Of a stretch of DNA of 64,000 nucleotides, positions 17,651 through 26,180 are shown piece by piece. Below the pieces are notes generated by a model, which saw only the letters and a program-made list of their open reading frames with translations, had not been told where the DNA came from and ran no database searches. The translations under genes were made by a program, and so were the position numbers. This DNA comes from Giardia muris. Its lineage: Eukaryota; Fornicata; Diplomonadida; Hexamitidae. How positions within the stretch are numbered: position 1 is the stretch's first letter; every line of letters starts with the position of its first letter. The stretch covers positions 496,001-560,000 of the forward strand of contig CM016928.1 in the NCBI GenBank assembly GCA_006247105.1, written 5' to 3'.

Positions 17651-18919
17651 TCACTTGGCACCCTTCAAGTGCTTGAGTGTATTCTGGTAATTGTCAGGGA
17701 AGATCCGGTTCAAGTGGAAGCGACGGAACCCACCGACCTGCTCTGTGACTAGAAACCCGTACTCTGTCGCCATGCTGTTGAGGATTGAGGCGGCGGCCGC
17801 GACGGGGATGCCTTCCTCCTTCGCCAACAAGTAAATCGTGTAGTACTCGTAACGCTTTCTCAAAAGATTCATCAAAGGCTTGATGAGGACTTCCTTTGTC
17901 ATCAGAAGGGAGGCGGCCATGAAGTACTTGGTCCCACCCATATCCCAGAGAACGTATTTGGGCATTTCAAACGAGCTTCCCGGAAGCTTAGCCTGATTAT
18001 AGATGGCCGTCATAGTACACATAATTTTATCGAATTGGTCAGGAGTGACGAGGGAGGTTTGCCGCGTACGGTTCAGTCCCGCAAATACTTCATCTGAAGG
18101 GACGATTTTCCAGGTCTTATGGCAAAGGTTCCCGGAGGCGATGTACCCATCAATGACCGCAGGGAGGTCCTCGTAGATGAATTTCTTTACGTTCTCACTC
18201 CTATTCAAGGGACTGAGCCGTTGAGGAACGGGGATGTTGAGGAAAAGCCTCTTAGAGTTCTCGAGGCAATTCCCTATATCAAAGGGTTGCAAGGCATCGA
18301 GGGAAAGCACGTGCTGTTTCAGCCCAACGCCGCAACGGTAGACGAGTCGCGCCATCTCAACGATGGTGGCCTCCTTGAACACGTCTGGATTGGCCACGCT
18401 CTCATCGATGACCGCACGAGTTTGCGCGATATTCTTTTTGTGTGCACGCTCGAGGTTATTCAGAAGAGGCGCCTCTTCAACACCTGAGGCCTGGCGGATG
18501 GTATTAACGCTCTGAAGGAACGCGTCCATCGCCTTGCGCTCCTGGAAGCATATCTTAATGTAGTCTGCCGTCCTGGTCGGTAATAATCTCTCGCAGCGAC
18601 TGGTATCACTGAAGTGAGGGTAGAGCTTGACGGTCCGACCACGATCACACTCTTCTACATGCTCGATGTCAGGGCCGAGAAGAGCGACGCCCTCGACGGC
18701 GCCCGAGACCGTGGGAGAGGGCCCTGTGAGGTAGATGGTGTTTCCACGGCGAGAGATGTAGACGGTCGGTTCGAATTGTTGTCGACGCTTCGCCTTGAAG
18801 AAGATTGGGGTGTCACCGTTATTGATCGACAAGACGTTCTCGGCGAAGATGAAGGGCTCGTGCTGGTTGGTCGGGATCCCCGTCGTACGGTCCAGCCGCG
18901 CATTATGACAACAATGCAT
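17651..18919 (-). CDS. VPS36: ESCRT-II subunit VPS36-like
   Basis: The 422-residue protein starts at the ATG preceded by caataaat; the frame runs eight codons further to a GTG that overlaps the next gene. The N-terminal 140 residues look like a GLUE/PH-type domain, with strands around DTPIFFKAKRR, TVYISRRGNTIYLTG and RGRTVKLYPHF. The C-terminal half matches the tandem winged helices of VPS36, ending in YEYYTIYLLAKEEGIPVA and FRRFHLNRIF (family pattern LRFYPNLF). ESCRT-II sorts ubiquitinated membrane cargo at endosomes and peripheral vacuoles. The match rests on domain order and short motifs, so VPS36 is probable rather than certain. Confidence 0.65.
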   Translation of the reverse strand: MHCCHNARLDRTTGIPTNQHEPFIFAENVLSINNGDTPIFFKAKRRQQFEPTVYISRRGNTIYLTGPSPTVSGAVEGVALLGPDIEHVEECDRGRTVKLYPHFSDTSRCERLLPTRTADYIKICFQERKAMDAFLQSVNTIRQASGVEEAPLLNNLERAHKKNIAQTRAVIDESVANPDVFKEATIVEMARLVYRCGVGLKQHVLSLDALQPFDIGNCLENSKRLFLNIPVPQRLSPLNRSENVKKFIYEDLPAVIDGYIASGNLCHKTWKIVPSDEVFAGLNRTRQTSLVTPDQFDKIMCTMTAIYNQAKLPGSSFEMPKYVLWDMGGTKYFMAASLLMTKEVLIKPLMNLLRKRYEYYTIYLLAKEEGIPVAAAASILNSMATEYGFLVTEQVGGFRRFHLNRIFPDNYQNTLKHLKGAK

Positions 18920-18939
18920 ATTTATTGCTCCCAAACCCG

Positions 18940-20043
18940 TCACCTGAGATCGATGGAGAGATGTTCCGTAGACTCGACGGACGCTAGGGAGGTGGACGAG
19001 GTCACGGGCTGGAGTGAGTGTTCCGTCTCTTCTTGAGGCTGTTGCGCCTGAGCCTGCTTTTCAAGGCGCTTCTTGTAACGATTGCTCGCAAGGGTGTAGC
19101 AGACAACTCCTGAGACGACGAGGACCAAGGAGCAGATCTTGTAGACGTCGATACAGTTAGCGCTTTCGACCTTACAGAACGTGAAGTGACTGATGACGAA
19201 GACGCCCACGGAACTGATTGCTTTGTTAACCCCAACCATGACGGCGCCGACGGAGACGACGGCTGTGAACTGTGCGTAGAGGTGGACCCAATCGAACAGG
19301 ATGAGGAGCAGATATAACAGGAAGATGTAGAGATAATTCCCTTGCTTGTCATGTACGGGCTCTACAAAAAGAGCTTCCCACCTGGGGACCGTCTCAGCTA
19401 GGGTATAAGAGAGAAATATGCTCACCCCGAAGATACCCATGAAGCCTGCTAAGTGACGTGAATGTATTGGCCTCTCCGTCGCCAAACAGAAATATTCTGA
19501 TACCCAATAGACACAGGAATGCAGGATCGTCCCGACCAGGGTGATGAGCATCCCAACCAGCTTGTCGGCTCCAAAGGAGGTCAAGGCACCTACTCCAGAG
19601 ACCATAAGACCGACAGTAACAACCCCTATTGATAACCACATCCATACTGACATCTTCCGCTTCAGAAGGATCCTCGACCCTATGGCGGACCAGATCGTTA
19701 AAGACGAGTAGATGATGATGTAGAGCCCCGAGCCAATCATCAGTTGGCCGAATAACGTCAGCGTAGTTGCAAAGACGTCAATTAGGGTCATAACAAAGAT
19801 ATCCCGAGGAAAGAGCCACAGCGAGTCCGTGCGGCTATGGAAAGCATCCTTGGCGGGGAGGGGGAGGAGAAGCGCCATCCCTAGGCTATTCGGGATCGGG
19901 AAGAGAAACGCCTCCTTCGATGCCCCTCCGAAAAGACTGATCGCGTCCAGAATGATCGGCTGGAAGACCCCGGTGACGACATACGCGATGACCAGCACGA
20001 TAGCCAACCACCGCGACATGGGGCGTGCCTCATTCACTGCCAT
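18940..20043 (-). CDS. Drug/metabolite transporter superfamily permease (SLC35-like)
   Basis: The 367-residue membrane protein starts at the ATG after tatatatt; the open frame runs further only through a TTG. About ten hydrophobic helices are visible, starting WLAIVLVIAYVVTGVF. The central segment IIIYSSLTIWSAIGSRILLKRKM is followed by a hydrophobic helix, the usual DMT/EamA half-repeat signature. A short charged tail with Gln/Glu follows. Family members move nucleotide sugars, thiamine or other small organic solutes in Golgi, ER or plasma membranes; the substrate cannot be read here. The stop lies 20 bp before the VPS36-like start, in tandem. Confidence 0.82.
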   Translation of the reverse strand: MAVNEARPMSRWLAIVLVIAYVVTGVFQPIILDAISLFGGASKEAFLFPIPNSLGMALLLPLPAKDAFHSRTDSLWLFPRDIFVMTLIDVFATTLTLFGQLMIGSGLYIIIYSSLTIWSAIGSRILLKRKMSVWMWLSIGVVTVGLMVSGVGALTSFGADKLVGMLITLVGTILHSCVYWVSEYFCLATERPIHSRHLAGFMGIFGVSIFLSYTLAETVPRWEALFVEPVHDKQGNYLYIFLLYLLLILFDWVHLYAQFTAVVSVGAVMVGVNKAISSVGVFVISHFTFCKVESANCIDVYKICSLVLVVSGVVCYTLASNRYKKRLEKQAQAQQPQEETEHSLQPVTSSTSLASVESTEHLSIDLR

Positions 20044-20520
20044 AATATATAACGGGATTCTCAATTCACTCCAGATCTAGGTGCCACTCACTCAGTGATA
20101 TCCCAGGACATCAACAGAATGGCTGCCTCCACCAGGGTAGTCCTTAGGTCTTATTTTAGAGTCCAATCTGAAGGTCTTGAGGCTATGAGGTGCTATCCTA
20201 ACGAAATCGTGAGAGATGCTGAATAGGACTAGAATGCTCTAATGTAGGCCGCAAGAGAATTGTCATATCGATTATCTCCTTCTTACTTGCGGAGAATATC
20301 AAGTGTGGGCAAAGGAGGACTAGACTAGATGGCCTTCAGGTTTCAGATCTGTCAATGTGAAGTGCAAAGACGAAGCTATTCTCATGTTTCTCATGAAACA
20401 GAAGGGGAGGATGACATCCAAGCCGCAGAACCAGTCTTCAACTGAGATGTCCGCGATCTAGCCTTTGCTATTCAAATAGACGCTTCCAGCCCTATTCCAT
20501 CCTTCAGGATATCCCAGTTA
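20044..20520. other. Intergenic region with no recognised gene
   Basis: This 477-bp gap is long for this genome. I see no tRNA arm, no ORF above about 35 codons and no repeat. The DMT initiator (tatatatt) abuts its left edge, and the right edge holds the 3' flank of the lyase-like gene. Confidence 0.5.
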
Positions 20521-23439
20521 TTAGTTCCTAGAATATAATGGAGGGTGGAAGTTGGAAAAGCTATCGTTAGCGACCGCAAGATCAGGTTTGCGATACGTCG
20601 GCTTTCGTCTTCGTAACCGCAAAGCACGGACTAAGAACACGATGCTGAGGACGATTCCTGCCACCAGGAGTATGCACGCAACGATAAGGATTGGAAAGAC
20701 GAAGGAACTAGTGACCGTGGCGACGACTCCTGGTACGATTGGGGTGACCACCGTCTCATTGAACGTGGGATCATCATCTGTCTGGTCCATGATTGTCGTC
20801 CCAAGGTTTCCGGGAATGACGGGGAGGATGGCGGGTTCTTCAGGGATGCCATTTGCAAAGGTGAATCCAACGTTGTCTGCAGACCCTCTTGAGACGTCGA
20901 CGTTGACGACTACCATCCCATTTGACGTGGGGACCACGGCTCCTTTATGTTGTACTGAGGTTCCAGATGGAAGTCCTATGAACCTCAAAGAAACGGGATT
21001 AGAAAGAAGGGCTGTTGGGTCTCGAACAGTAAGACGGGCTGTATTACCGTCAATGGCCATGACCATGGAGAGGGGACTTGGAGAGGTCACACGGACCGTC
21101 CCGACGAGCGGAACCGGGACATTCTGATAGCTTACAAGGCCTATCAGAGCATGTTCGTCTCGTCGCCATGTGAGTCGAGTATAGTTCATCGTCCCAAGGA
21201 AGCAGCTTTCTGGCGCATAGTTCCCAAAGACCATGCTGAGTTCGTCAAGGGAGAGTAATGCCGCCAGTTCATCATCGGTCAGGCCCGCCTTGGCACTCGG
21301 GAAGAGAGTGTACTGTAACGGGGGGCACGAGGTACGGCTGCCGACCCTAATGGTCGCGCGTCGTGAGACGACCACCTCTATGAACTTCTTGAATACTTTG
21401 GCGGTCCCTGTGATGGGATCCCCATTATTCGTGTATGAAGCTTCCTTCGAGTTAATGTGCATAGTCATCGTGGTGGGCTCGGAAAAAACCAAGGCGATAG
21501 AAAAGGAGAAGGAGTTAGTCCCCTGGACATTGAAGATGACACGAGTGACATTGGTACATTCAAGCTCGCTCACGGGGATCGCAATCTTCTCAGTTCCATC
21601 GCAAAAGGCGACCACCACGTCGTTCGTGTCTGCTAGGGGGAACGACAAAAGAGTCTGAGTCAAGTCGGAAAGACTACTCGAAACCGACCCCTCAACAAAA
21701 CTAATGGCGTGGATCGCATCAATATTGGTGTTAACGAGATAAAGAGTGCGGGTATTGATTCGGTCGGACGTTACTCCATAGTATTCATAGTTGACAAAAG
21801 CATGATTAAGGTCGTGCACGGCCGTGACTAACCTCGCCTTCGCTTGAGTCTCGAAGCTATTCATCTGGTTCCCGCAGGGGCTAGAAATCCCACTAGCCTT
21901 AGATGCAGGCTTCGTCAGGTTCATGGGGAAGGCTCCAGCGGAATAGTTGGTGTACTGATTGGTGTAGCCTTGGAGATATATCGAAAGGGCGCCAGCATTC
22001 TGATAGAATCCGTTCTTATTCAAGTCGTTGAGGCATTGATAACAACGGGTACGAAAGGAATACATCCCGATGAGGAGCGTGTAGTTCTCTCCCGTGTAGA
22101 GGTACTGGTCGGAGAAAGGGAGGTACTGGTGCCCCTTTGCGACGTAGGGCTCAAGATTATCAAGGCTATTTGCCCTATCCTGGAAGAAGTCGTAGATTCC
22201 GAAATTGTAGTCGGAGAAGAGCCCTTGCAACGTATCCATGCAGCTGCTGTTCAATCTCAACATGGTTCCATAGAAGGCACAGGCCTTGGACTCATGTGTG
22301 CTCATGTATCCGGACGTTTCCAGGAGGTGTGCGACGCGACCCACGCCAATGAACCAATTATACATCCTTTTGGGTGGTTGGTTTGAGAACTTAACTGCCT
22401 GAGCGCCGGAGACGGAGTCTGGAAGTCCACAGTCGATCAGGAAGGGGATTATCGACTTCTCCGTGAAGGTGCGCAAGGAGTTGGCGATCGTTTTCACTGC
22501 AGCTTGGATCTTCTTAGCCTCTGCATTCTGTGAGGAGGAGATGGTGTTGGCCGCCTTTAAAGCCATCTCGCAAAGAAGGGTCAGCTCGGTTATTAGATCC
22601 CGTGCCTCCGTAGCGAGGAGGATAGAGTTGTAATACACCTGGAGAGAACCATCAGGTCGAAAGCCATCATAGTTTAACGTCGGGTCGTTGATGGAATAAT
22701 TCCGATAGACTGGGGAGATCAGGTCAGCCATGTATTGCATGACCCCAGGGAGGTACGTGTAGTCACTAGTAAGGGCGGTGGCATAAGCGTAGAAGAGTGC
22801 GATATATGAATTGACAACGAGGTAGCTCCTATCGCACTGCGTGTCGTCATGCCACCCAGCCGCCTCCATGCACTTCTGAACATATTCTGAGTTCTGGACA
22901 TTCCTTATCATGGCGGAGATGGCTGTGATGGAGCTTTTTGCGAAGACATCGGGGGTCAAAGCATCGTACAAGTAAGCGCTGGTTGATATCGATAATAACA
23001 TTGAGCTTGGTAAGGAGAACAACAAAGTGGAACCGTCGCTTGTCGTAGTTAAGTTCAGGGCATTTGGGAACTGCCTCGCTGCTACCCCATAGGCCTTGGT
23101 GAAGACGTCCCGCCAGCTAGCAACAGAATTGGAAGTCCCCTGGGAGGCAAGACCAATAACAAATGTACGGTAGAGCAGGTGGTTCATCTCATCGGAGTTC
23201 GCCACGTCCTTTCCCCAACTCTTGTAGGAACTGACATACTTTGTAGCCTCCGAGTTCAGCCAACTTGTGTACGTTCGCATCATTGGGAGGGTAGGATCAA
23301 GGCCCGAAGGGTACCTTCGAGATACAAGGCCGGCCTTGAGCATGTCCACGTTTGGTTGGAAGGTGAGCTGGTCCAGGTCTAGAACAGGGTATGGGAAGCG
23401 GCCCTGAAGGAGGGGGAGTAGGATAAAAATGAGGGTCAT
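20521..23439 (-). CDS. Membrane-anchored polysaccharide lyase family 8-like protein
   Basis: The 972-residue protein starts at the ATG after tatgaaaaa. It has a signal peptide (TLIFILLPLLQG) and a transmembrane helix near residue 915-940 (FVFPILIVACILLVAGIV) before a basic tail. The ectodomain resembles PL8 lyases (hyaluronate, chondroitin AC, xanthan). Residues about 30-520 are helical, with DGFRPDGSLQVYYNS and the segment MYSFRTRCYQCLNDL followed by NGFYQNAGALSIYLQG, as in the PL8 region SNRIARYExxNxEN..GWxxGDGMTYLY. Beta-rich domains follow. The PL8 catalytic His after DGS reads Tyr, and the following Tyr is not conserved, so activity is doubtful. It may bind mucus glycans. Family assignment is by eye. 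Confidence 0.62.
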   Translation of the reverse strand: MTLIFILLPLLQGRFPYPVLDLDQLTFQPNVDMLKAGLVSRRYPSGLDPTLPMMRTYTSWLNSEATKYVSSYKSWGKDVANSDEMNHLLYRTFVIGLASQGTSNSVASWRDVFTKAYGVAARQFPNALNLTTTSDGSTLLFSLPSSMLLSISTSAYLYDALTPDVFAKSSITAISAMIRNVQNSEYVQKCMEAAGWHDDTQCDRSYLVVNSYIALFYAYATALTSDYTYLPGVMQYMADLISPVYRNYSINDPTLNYDGFRPDGSLQVYYNSILLATEARDLITELTLLCEMALKAANTISSSQNAEAKKIQAAVKTIANSLRTFTEKSIIPFLIDCGLPDSVSGAQAVKFSNQPPKRMYNWFIGVGRVAHLLETSGYMSTHESKACAFYGTMLRLNSSCMDTLQGLFSDYNFGIYDFFQDRANSLDNLEPYVAKGHQYLPFSDQYLYTGENYTLLIGMYSFRTRCYQCLNDLNKNGFYQNAGALSIYLQGYTNQYTNYSAGAFPMNLTKPASKASGISSPCGNQMNSFETQAKARLVTAVHDLNHAFVNYEYYGVTSDRINTRTLYLVNTNIDAIHAISFVEGSVSSSLSDLTQTLLSFPLADTNDVVVAFCDGTEKIAIPVSELECTNVTRVIFNVQGTNSFSFSIALVFSEPTTMTMHINSKEASYTNNGDPITGTAKVFKKFIEVVVSRRATIRVGSRTSCPPLQYTLFPSAKAGLTDDELAALLSLDELSMVFGNYAPESCFLGTMNYTRLTWRRDEHALIGLVSYQNVPVPLVGTVRVTSPSPLSMVMAIDGNTARLTVRDPTALLSNPVSLRFIGLPSGTSVQHKGAVVPTSNGMVVVNVDVSRGSADNVGFTFANGIPEEPAILPVIPGNLGTTIMDQTDDDPTFNETVVTPIVPGVVATVTSSFVFPILIVACILLVAGIVLSIVFLVRALRLRRRKPTYRKPDLAVANDSFSNFHPPLYSRN

Positions 23440-23598
23440 TTTTTCATACCCCAACAAATGATCAGCGAAGATTAAGAAAGAAGCAGATCTAAAACGACGT
23501 TGTGCTTTATTCCTCTCCCCTCCCTTTCAGTCGCAAAGCATGGCAAATCTTATGTCCATGTTTGATCACTCAACTAGATTGGCAGACGTACAGGCTAT

Positions 23599-25788
23599 CT
23601 ACCGATCGTCCTGACGTTCATAGACCACCGCTCCGCGCTCGACATCTTTGAGGAAGTCACGAGTCGCGGCAAGCGTCCGAAAGAAGGGACACTTGTCTCC
23701 CGCAAACGCCTCCATCTGAAGACATGCCTTCCACACGTCCTTGCACGCTATCGTGCTATACGGGTATCCCTGGTTATCACATAGGTACTCCCGTCGGTTC
23801 TCCGCCGTCTCCTGTTGCCGTGTGCCTTCAGAAACGAGGATATAAAAATACGCGTTCTGATCCCCGGACTTTGGACGCGAGATGCGCCCCACGCGCTGTG
23901 TCTCTTGCCGACGACTCCCGCTTTGCCAGTCGAGCTCTATGATGACGTTTGCATCTGGAAGGTCCAAGGAGGTGTCTCCAACCTTCGATAGCATGAGGCA
24001 ATTGATGTTCCTCTTGGTGAAGGCACTGACGATACACTCCCGCTCATCCTCCTTGCACCGCCCGGTGATGAAGGGGACGTGGAACTGACGTGCGTACTCC
24101 TCGGCCGCATAGAGCGTATCGCAGAACATGAGAACTTGGTCTCCGCGGCGTGTATGGAACTCCTTCAGGTACCAGGCGGTTATCACCTTGTATGGGTTGA
24201 GAATCTCAAGGCAGCTTCGTAGGTAGTTGTTCCTCCCACGGTCTGTGCTTTGAATGGTCGGAGCTCCTTCCTCGTAGCTGTACCATGCCTCATAAAAGAC
24301 CCGATGCATGGGGCAATGGACCTCTGCGCACTGAAGAGTCGCGATGAACCCCCGATTCGCGAGGTCGGACCAGTTCGACTCGTATAGCTTGTTCCCAAGA
24401 AGAAACAGGTCCTTCATCCGGTCGTCTTCGCGTAGAGGGGTCGCGGTCAGCCCAATCTTGCAATAGGACCGAAGGAAACACTTCGTCCCGGCCTTCTCCC
24501 GGTCGGTGCGGAATAGGGTCGAGTATGTCTCGGCAAAGACTTGATGCACCTCGTCAAAGAGGACGATCCCCCACATCACCGAGTGTAGGGCTGCGAGGGT
24601 CCGACGTCCATAGGCGCTCTGGTTCTCGCTGAGGGAGACGGTGAGCATCTGATATGTACTGATGAAGACGATGTGGAAACCAGGGATGAACTCCCGCTGG
24701 TCATCACGCTCTGCCGAGAAGACGAAGATCCTATCCTCGCTAATGTCCGAGAAAAGAAGAAACTGGTATTTCCACTGTTTAGATGAAAGGTTCCCGTTGG
24801 TAACGACGATGCAGGAGCGTCCAAGAGCACATGCACAGGATATACCAAGAAGCGACTTTCCAGCCCCACACGGAAGAACAACAAGTCCGGAACTACAACG
24901 CTTCAGACCATTTCCTAGGTCGGAGATGACTTTCTTTGTCGCAAGCGCCTGATAATCACGCAAATCCGTTGTTGGCTTCAACTGTGCATTGATTGGTGGT
25001 GCTTGGCGACGAAAAGCCTCACGTAGCTTCTGTTTGAGAGCGGCGCACACCTTCGAGTCTCCGGGCTTCGCAATCAACCGTCGCATCTCCTGAACCTCCT
25101 TGTTATCGGCGTATGTCTGTGAACACTCGAGGATGTACTCCTCAACCGTATTGATGTGAAGCTCCCGCTTCAGGTAGTTCCTCACGAAGGTGAGGTGCTC
25201 AATCCGCAGCAAGTAACGCTCGAGACGGATGACTGTCTTAATTGAACCTCCACGCTCAAGAAACCCGTGACTTCGGTTCGTCCCACTACCTCTACCCGTC
25301 TTCATCTGTAGTAGCTGGTCGTAAGCAGCATCGATCTCACCGCTGGGACAATCCTGAAGGAGAGCTTTAAGGTCTTCGGGAAGGGTGAGTGAGATGGGTA
25401 TTCGGATGATGAAGAACTCCTCATCATAAATCCCGAGGCTAACCATGCTCTGATTTTCCGAGAGGCGATGAAGCAGCGCAAGGAGAGAGGAGGGGAGACG
25501 CCGGTACTTCGAGAACTTCTCAAGGCTCCGCTGGATATCTACGGTCGAATATCCAAGCGTGATCCCCACCCGCAAGGAATCCTCCTTGATGATGTACTCG
25601 TGGATGTGGTTCGGCCGCGTGTCCGGCTCCGCAATCCCGATAAGGAAGTCATACGCCTCTGCGTAGATCGGGGAGAAGGTCTCGATCAGGACGATGTGGT
25701 CCTCGCTCGAGTCCCCCTGCTTCTTGGGAAAGACTGAGAGCGGGTACTTTGCATGGTCCTCCTTGAGATCCCCATATGTTAAATCCAT
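23599..25788 (-). CDS. ERCC3: TFIIH helicase XPB/RAD25
   Basis: The 729-residue SF2 helicase is the XPB subunit of TFIIH, which opens promoters and works in nucleotide excision repair. Visible motifs are CGAGKS (Walker A, about residue 303-308), FISTYQM, DEVHQV (Walker B, about 410), LTATPLREDD with the XPB RED element, and QETQRVGRISRPK (motif VI, about 625-637). The N-terminal damage-recognition region is present (YDEEFFIIRIPISL). Length is close to that of other protist XPBs. The start ATG lies 26 bp from the divergent SNU13 gene. Confidence 0.93.
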   Translation of the reverse strand: MDLTYGDLKEDHAKYPLSVFPKKQGDSSEDHIVLIETFSPIYAEAYDFLIGIAEPDTRPNHIHEYIIKEDSLRVGITLGYSTVDIQRSLEKFSKYRRLPSSLLALLHRLSENQSMVSLGIYDEEFFIIRIPISLTLPEDLKALLQDCPSGEIDAAYDQLLQMKTGRGSGTNRSHGFLERGGSIKTVIRLERYLLRIEHLTFVRNYLKRELHINTVEEYILECSQTYADNKEVQEMRRLIAKPGDSKVCAALKQKLREAFRRQAPPINAQLKPTTDLRDYQALATKKVISDLGNGLKRCSSGLVVLPCGAGKSLLGISCACALGRSCIVVTNGNLSSKQWKYQFLLFSDISEDRIFVFSAERDDQREFIPGFHIVFISTYQMLTVSLSENQSAYGRRTLAALHSVMWGIVLFDEVHQVFAETYSTLFRTDREKAGTKCFLRSYCKIGLTATPLREDDRMKDLFLLGNKLYESNWSDLANRGFIATLQCAEVHCPMHRVFYEAWYSYEEGAPTIQSTDRGRNNYLRSCLEILNPYKVITAWYLKEFHTRRGDQVLMFCDTLYAAEEYARQFHVPFITGRCKEDERECIVSAFTKRNINCLMLSKVGDTSLDLPDANVIIELDWQSGSRRQETQRVGRISRPKSGDQNAYFYILVSEGTRQQETAENRREYLCDNQGYPYSTIACKDVWKACLQMEAFAGDKCPFFRTLAATRDFLKDVERGAVVYERQDDR

Positions 25789-25814
25789 AACTCAAATTTC
25801 CTTTGAAGAGATTC
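25789..25814. promoter_or_regulatory. Divergent promoter, XPB / SNU13
   Basis: The 26 bp between two ATGs contain ctcaaatttcctttgaa, an AT-rich stretch that probably initiates both genes. Confidence 0.5.
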
Positions 25815-26180
25815 ATGGTAGACCCTCGCGCAACCCCGTTCGCCCCAGAGTCGCTCACAGTTGCCCTTCTCAACGCGACGAAGCAGGCCACAAGCTACCA
25901 AGCCGTACGCCGCGGCGCCAACGAGGCTCTGAAGCAGATCAACCGGGGTCGCGCCGCACTCGTCTTGATTGCGGCAGATGCCGAGCCTCTTGAAATCGTC
26001 CTCAATATCCCCTTGGTTTGCGAGGACCGGGGTGTTCCCTACGTCTTTCTTGGTTCAAAGGAGGCCTTGGGACGCGCTTGTGGTGTCTCCGTCCCAACCG
26101 TCGTCGCCTCTCTGAACAAACATGACCTTCTGAATAGTACACTAGAAGAGCTTATCGGGCAGATCGAAGCCCTCATTTGA
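25815..26180 (+). CDS. SNU13: SNU13 / 15.5K box C/D and U4 snRNP protein (L7Ae family)
   Basis: The ATG at 25815 gives 121 residues; the frame runs four codons further to a TTG. The match to SNU13/NHP2L1 is close: LLNATKQATSYQAVRRGANE, RGRAALVLIAADAEPLEI, PLVCEDRGVPYVFL and ALGRACGVS. It binds kink-turns in U4 snRNA and box C/D snoRNAs, and so serves splicing and rRNA methylation. The ribosomal L7Ae proteins and NHP2 are less similar. Its last 39 bp overlap the 3' end of the convergent 1276-residue orphan gene. Confidence 0.95.
   Translation: MVDPRATPFAPESLTVALLNATKQATSYQAVRRGANEALKQINRGRAALVLIAADAEPLEIVLNIPLVCEDRGVPYVFLGSKEALGRACGVSVPTVVASLNKHDLLNSTLEELIGQIEALI

Noticed and set aside
20119..20223. 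35-codon ORF in the 20.0-20.5 kb gap
   Set aside because: Too short, no known small protein (not ribosomal L41-like) and no AT-rich initiator.
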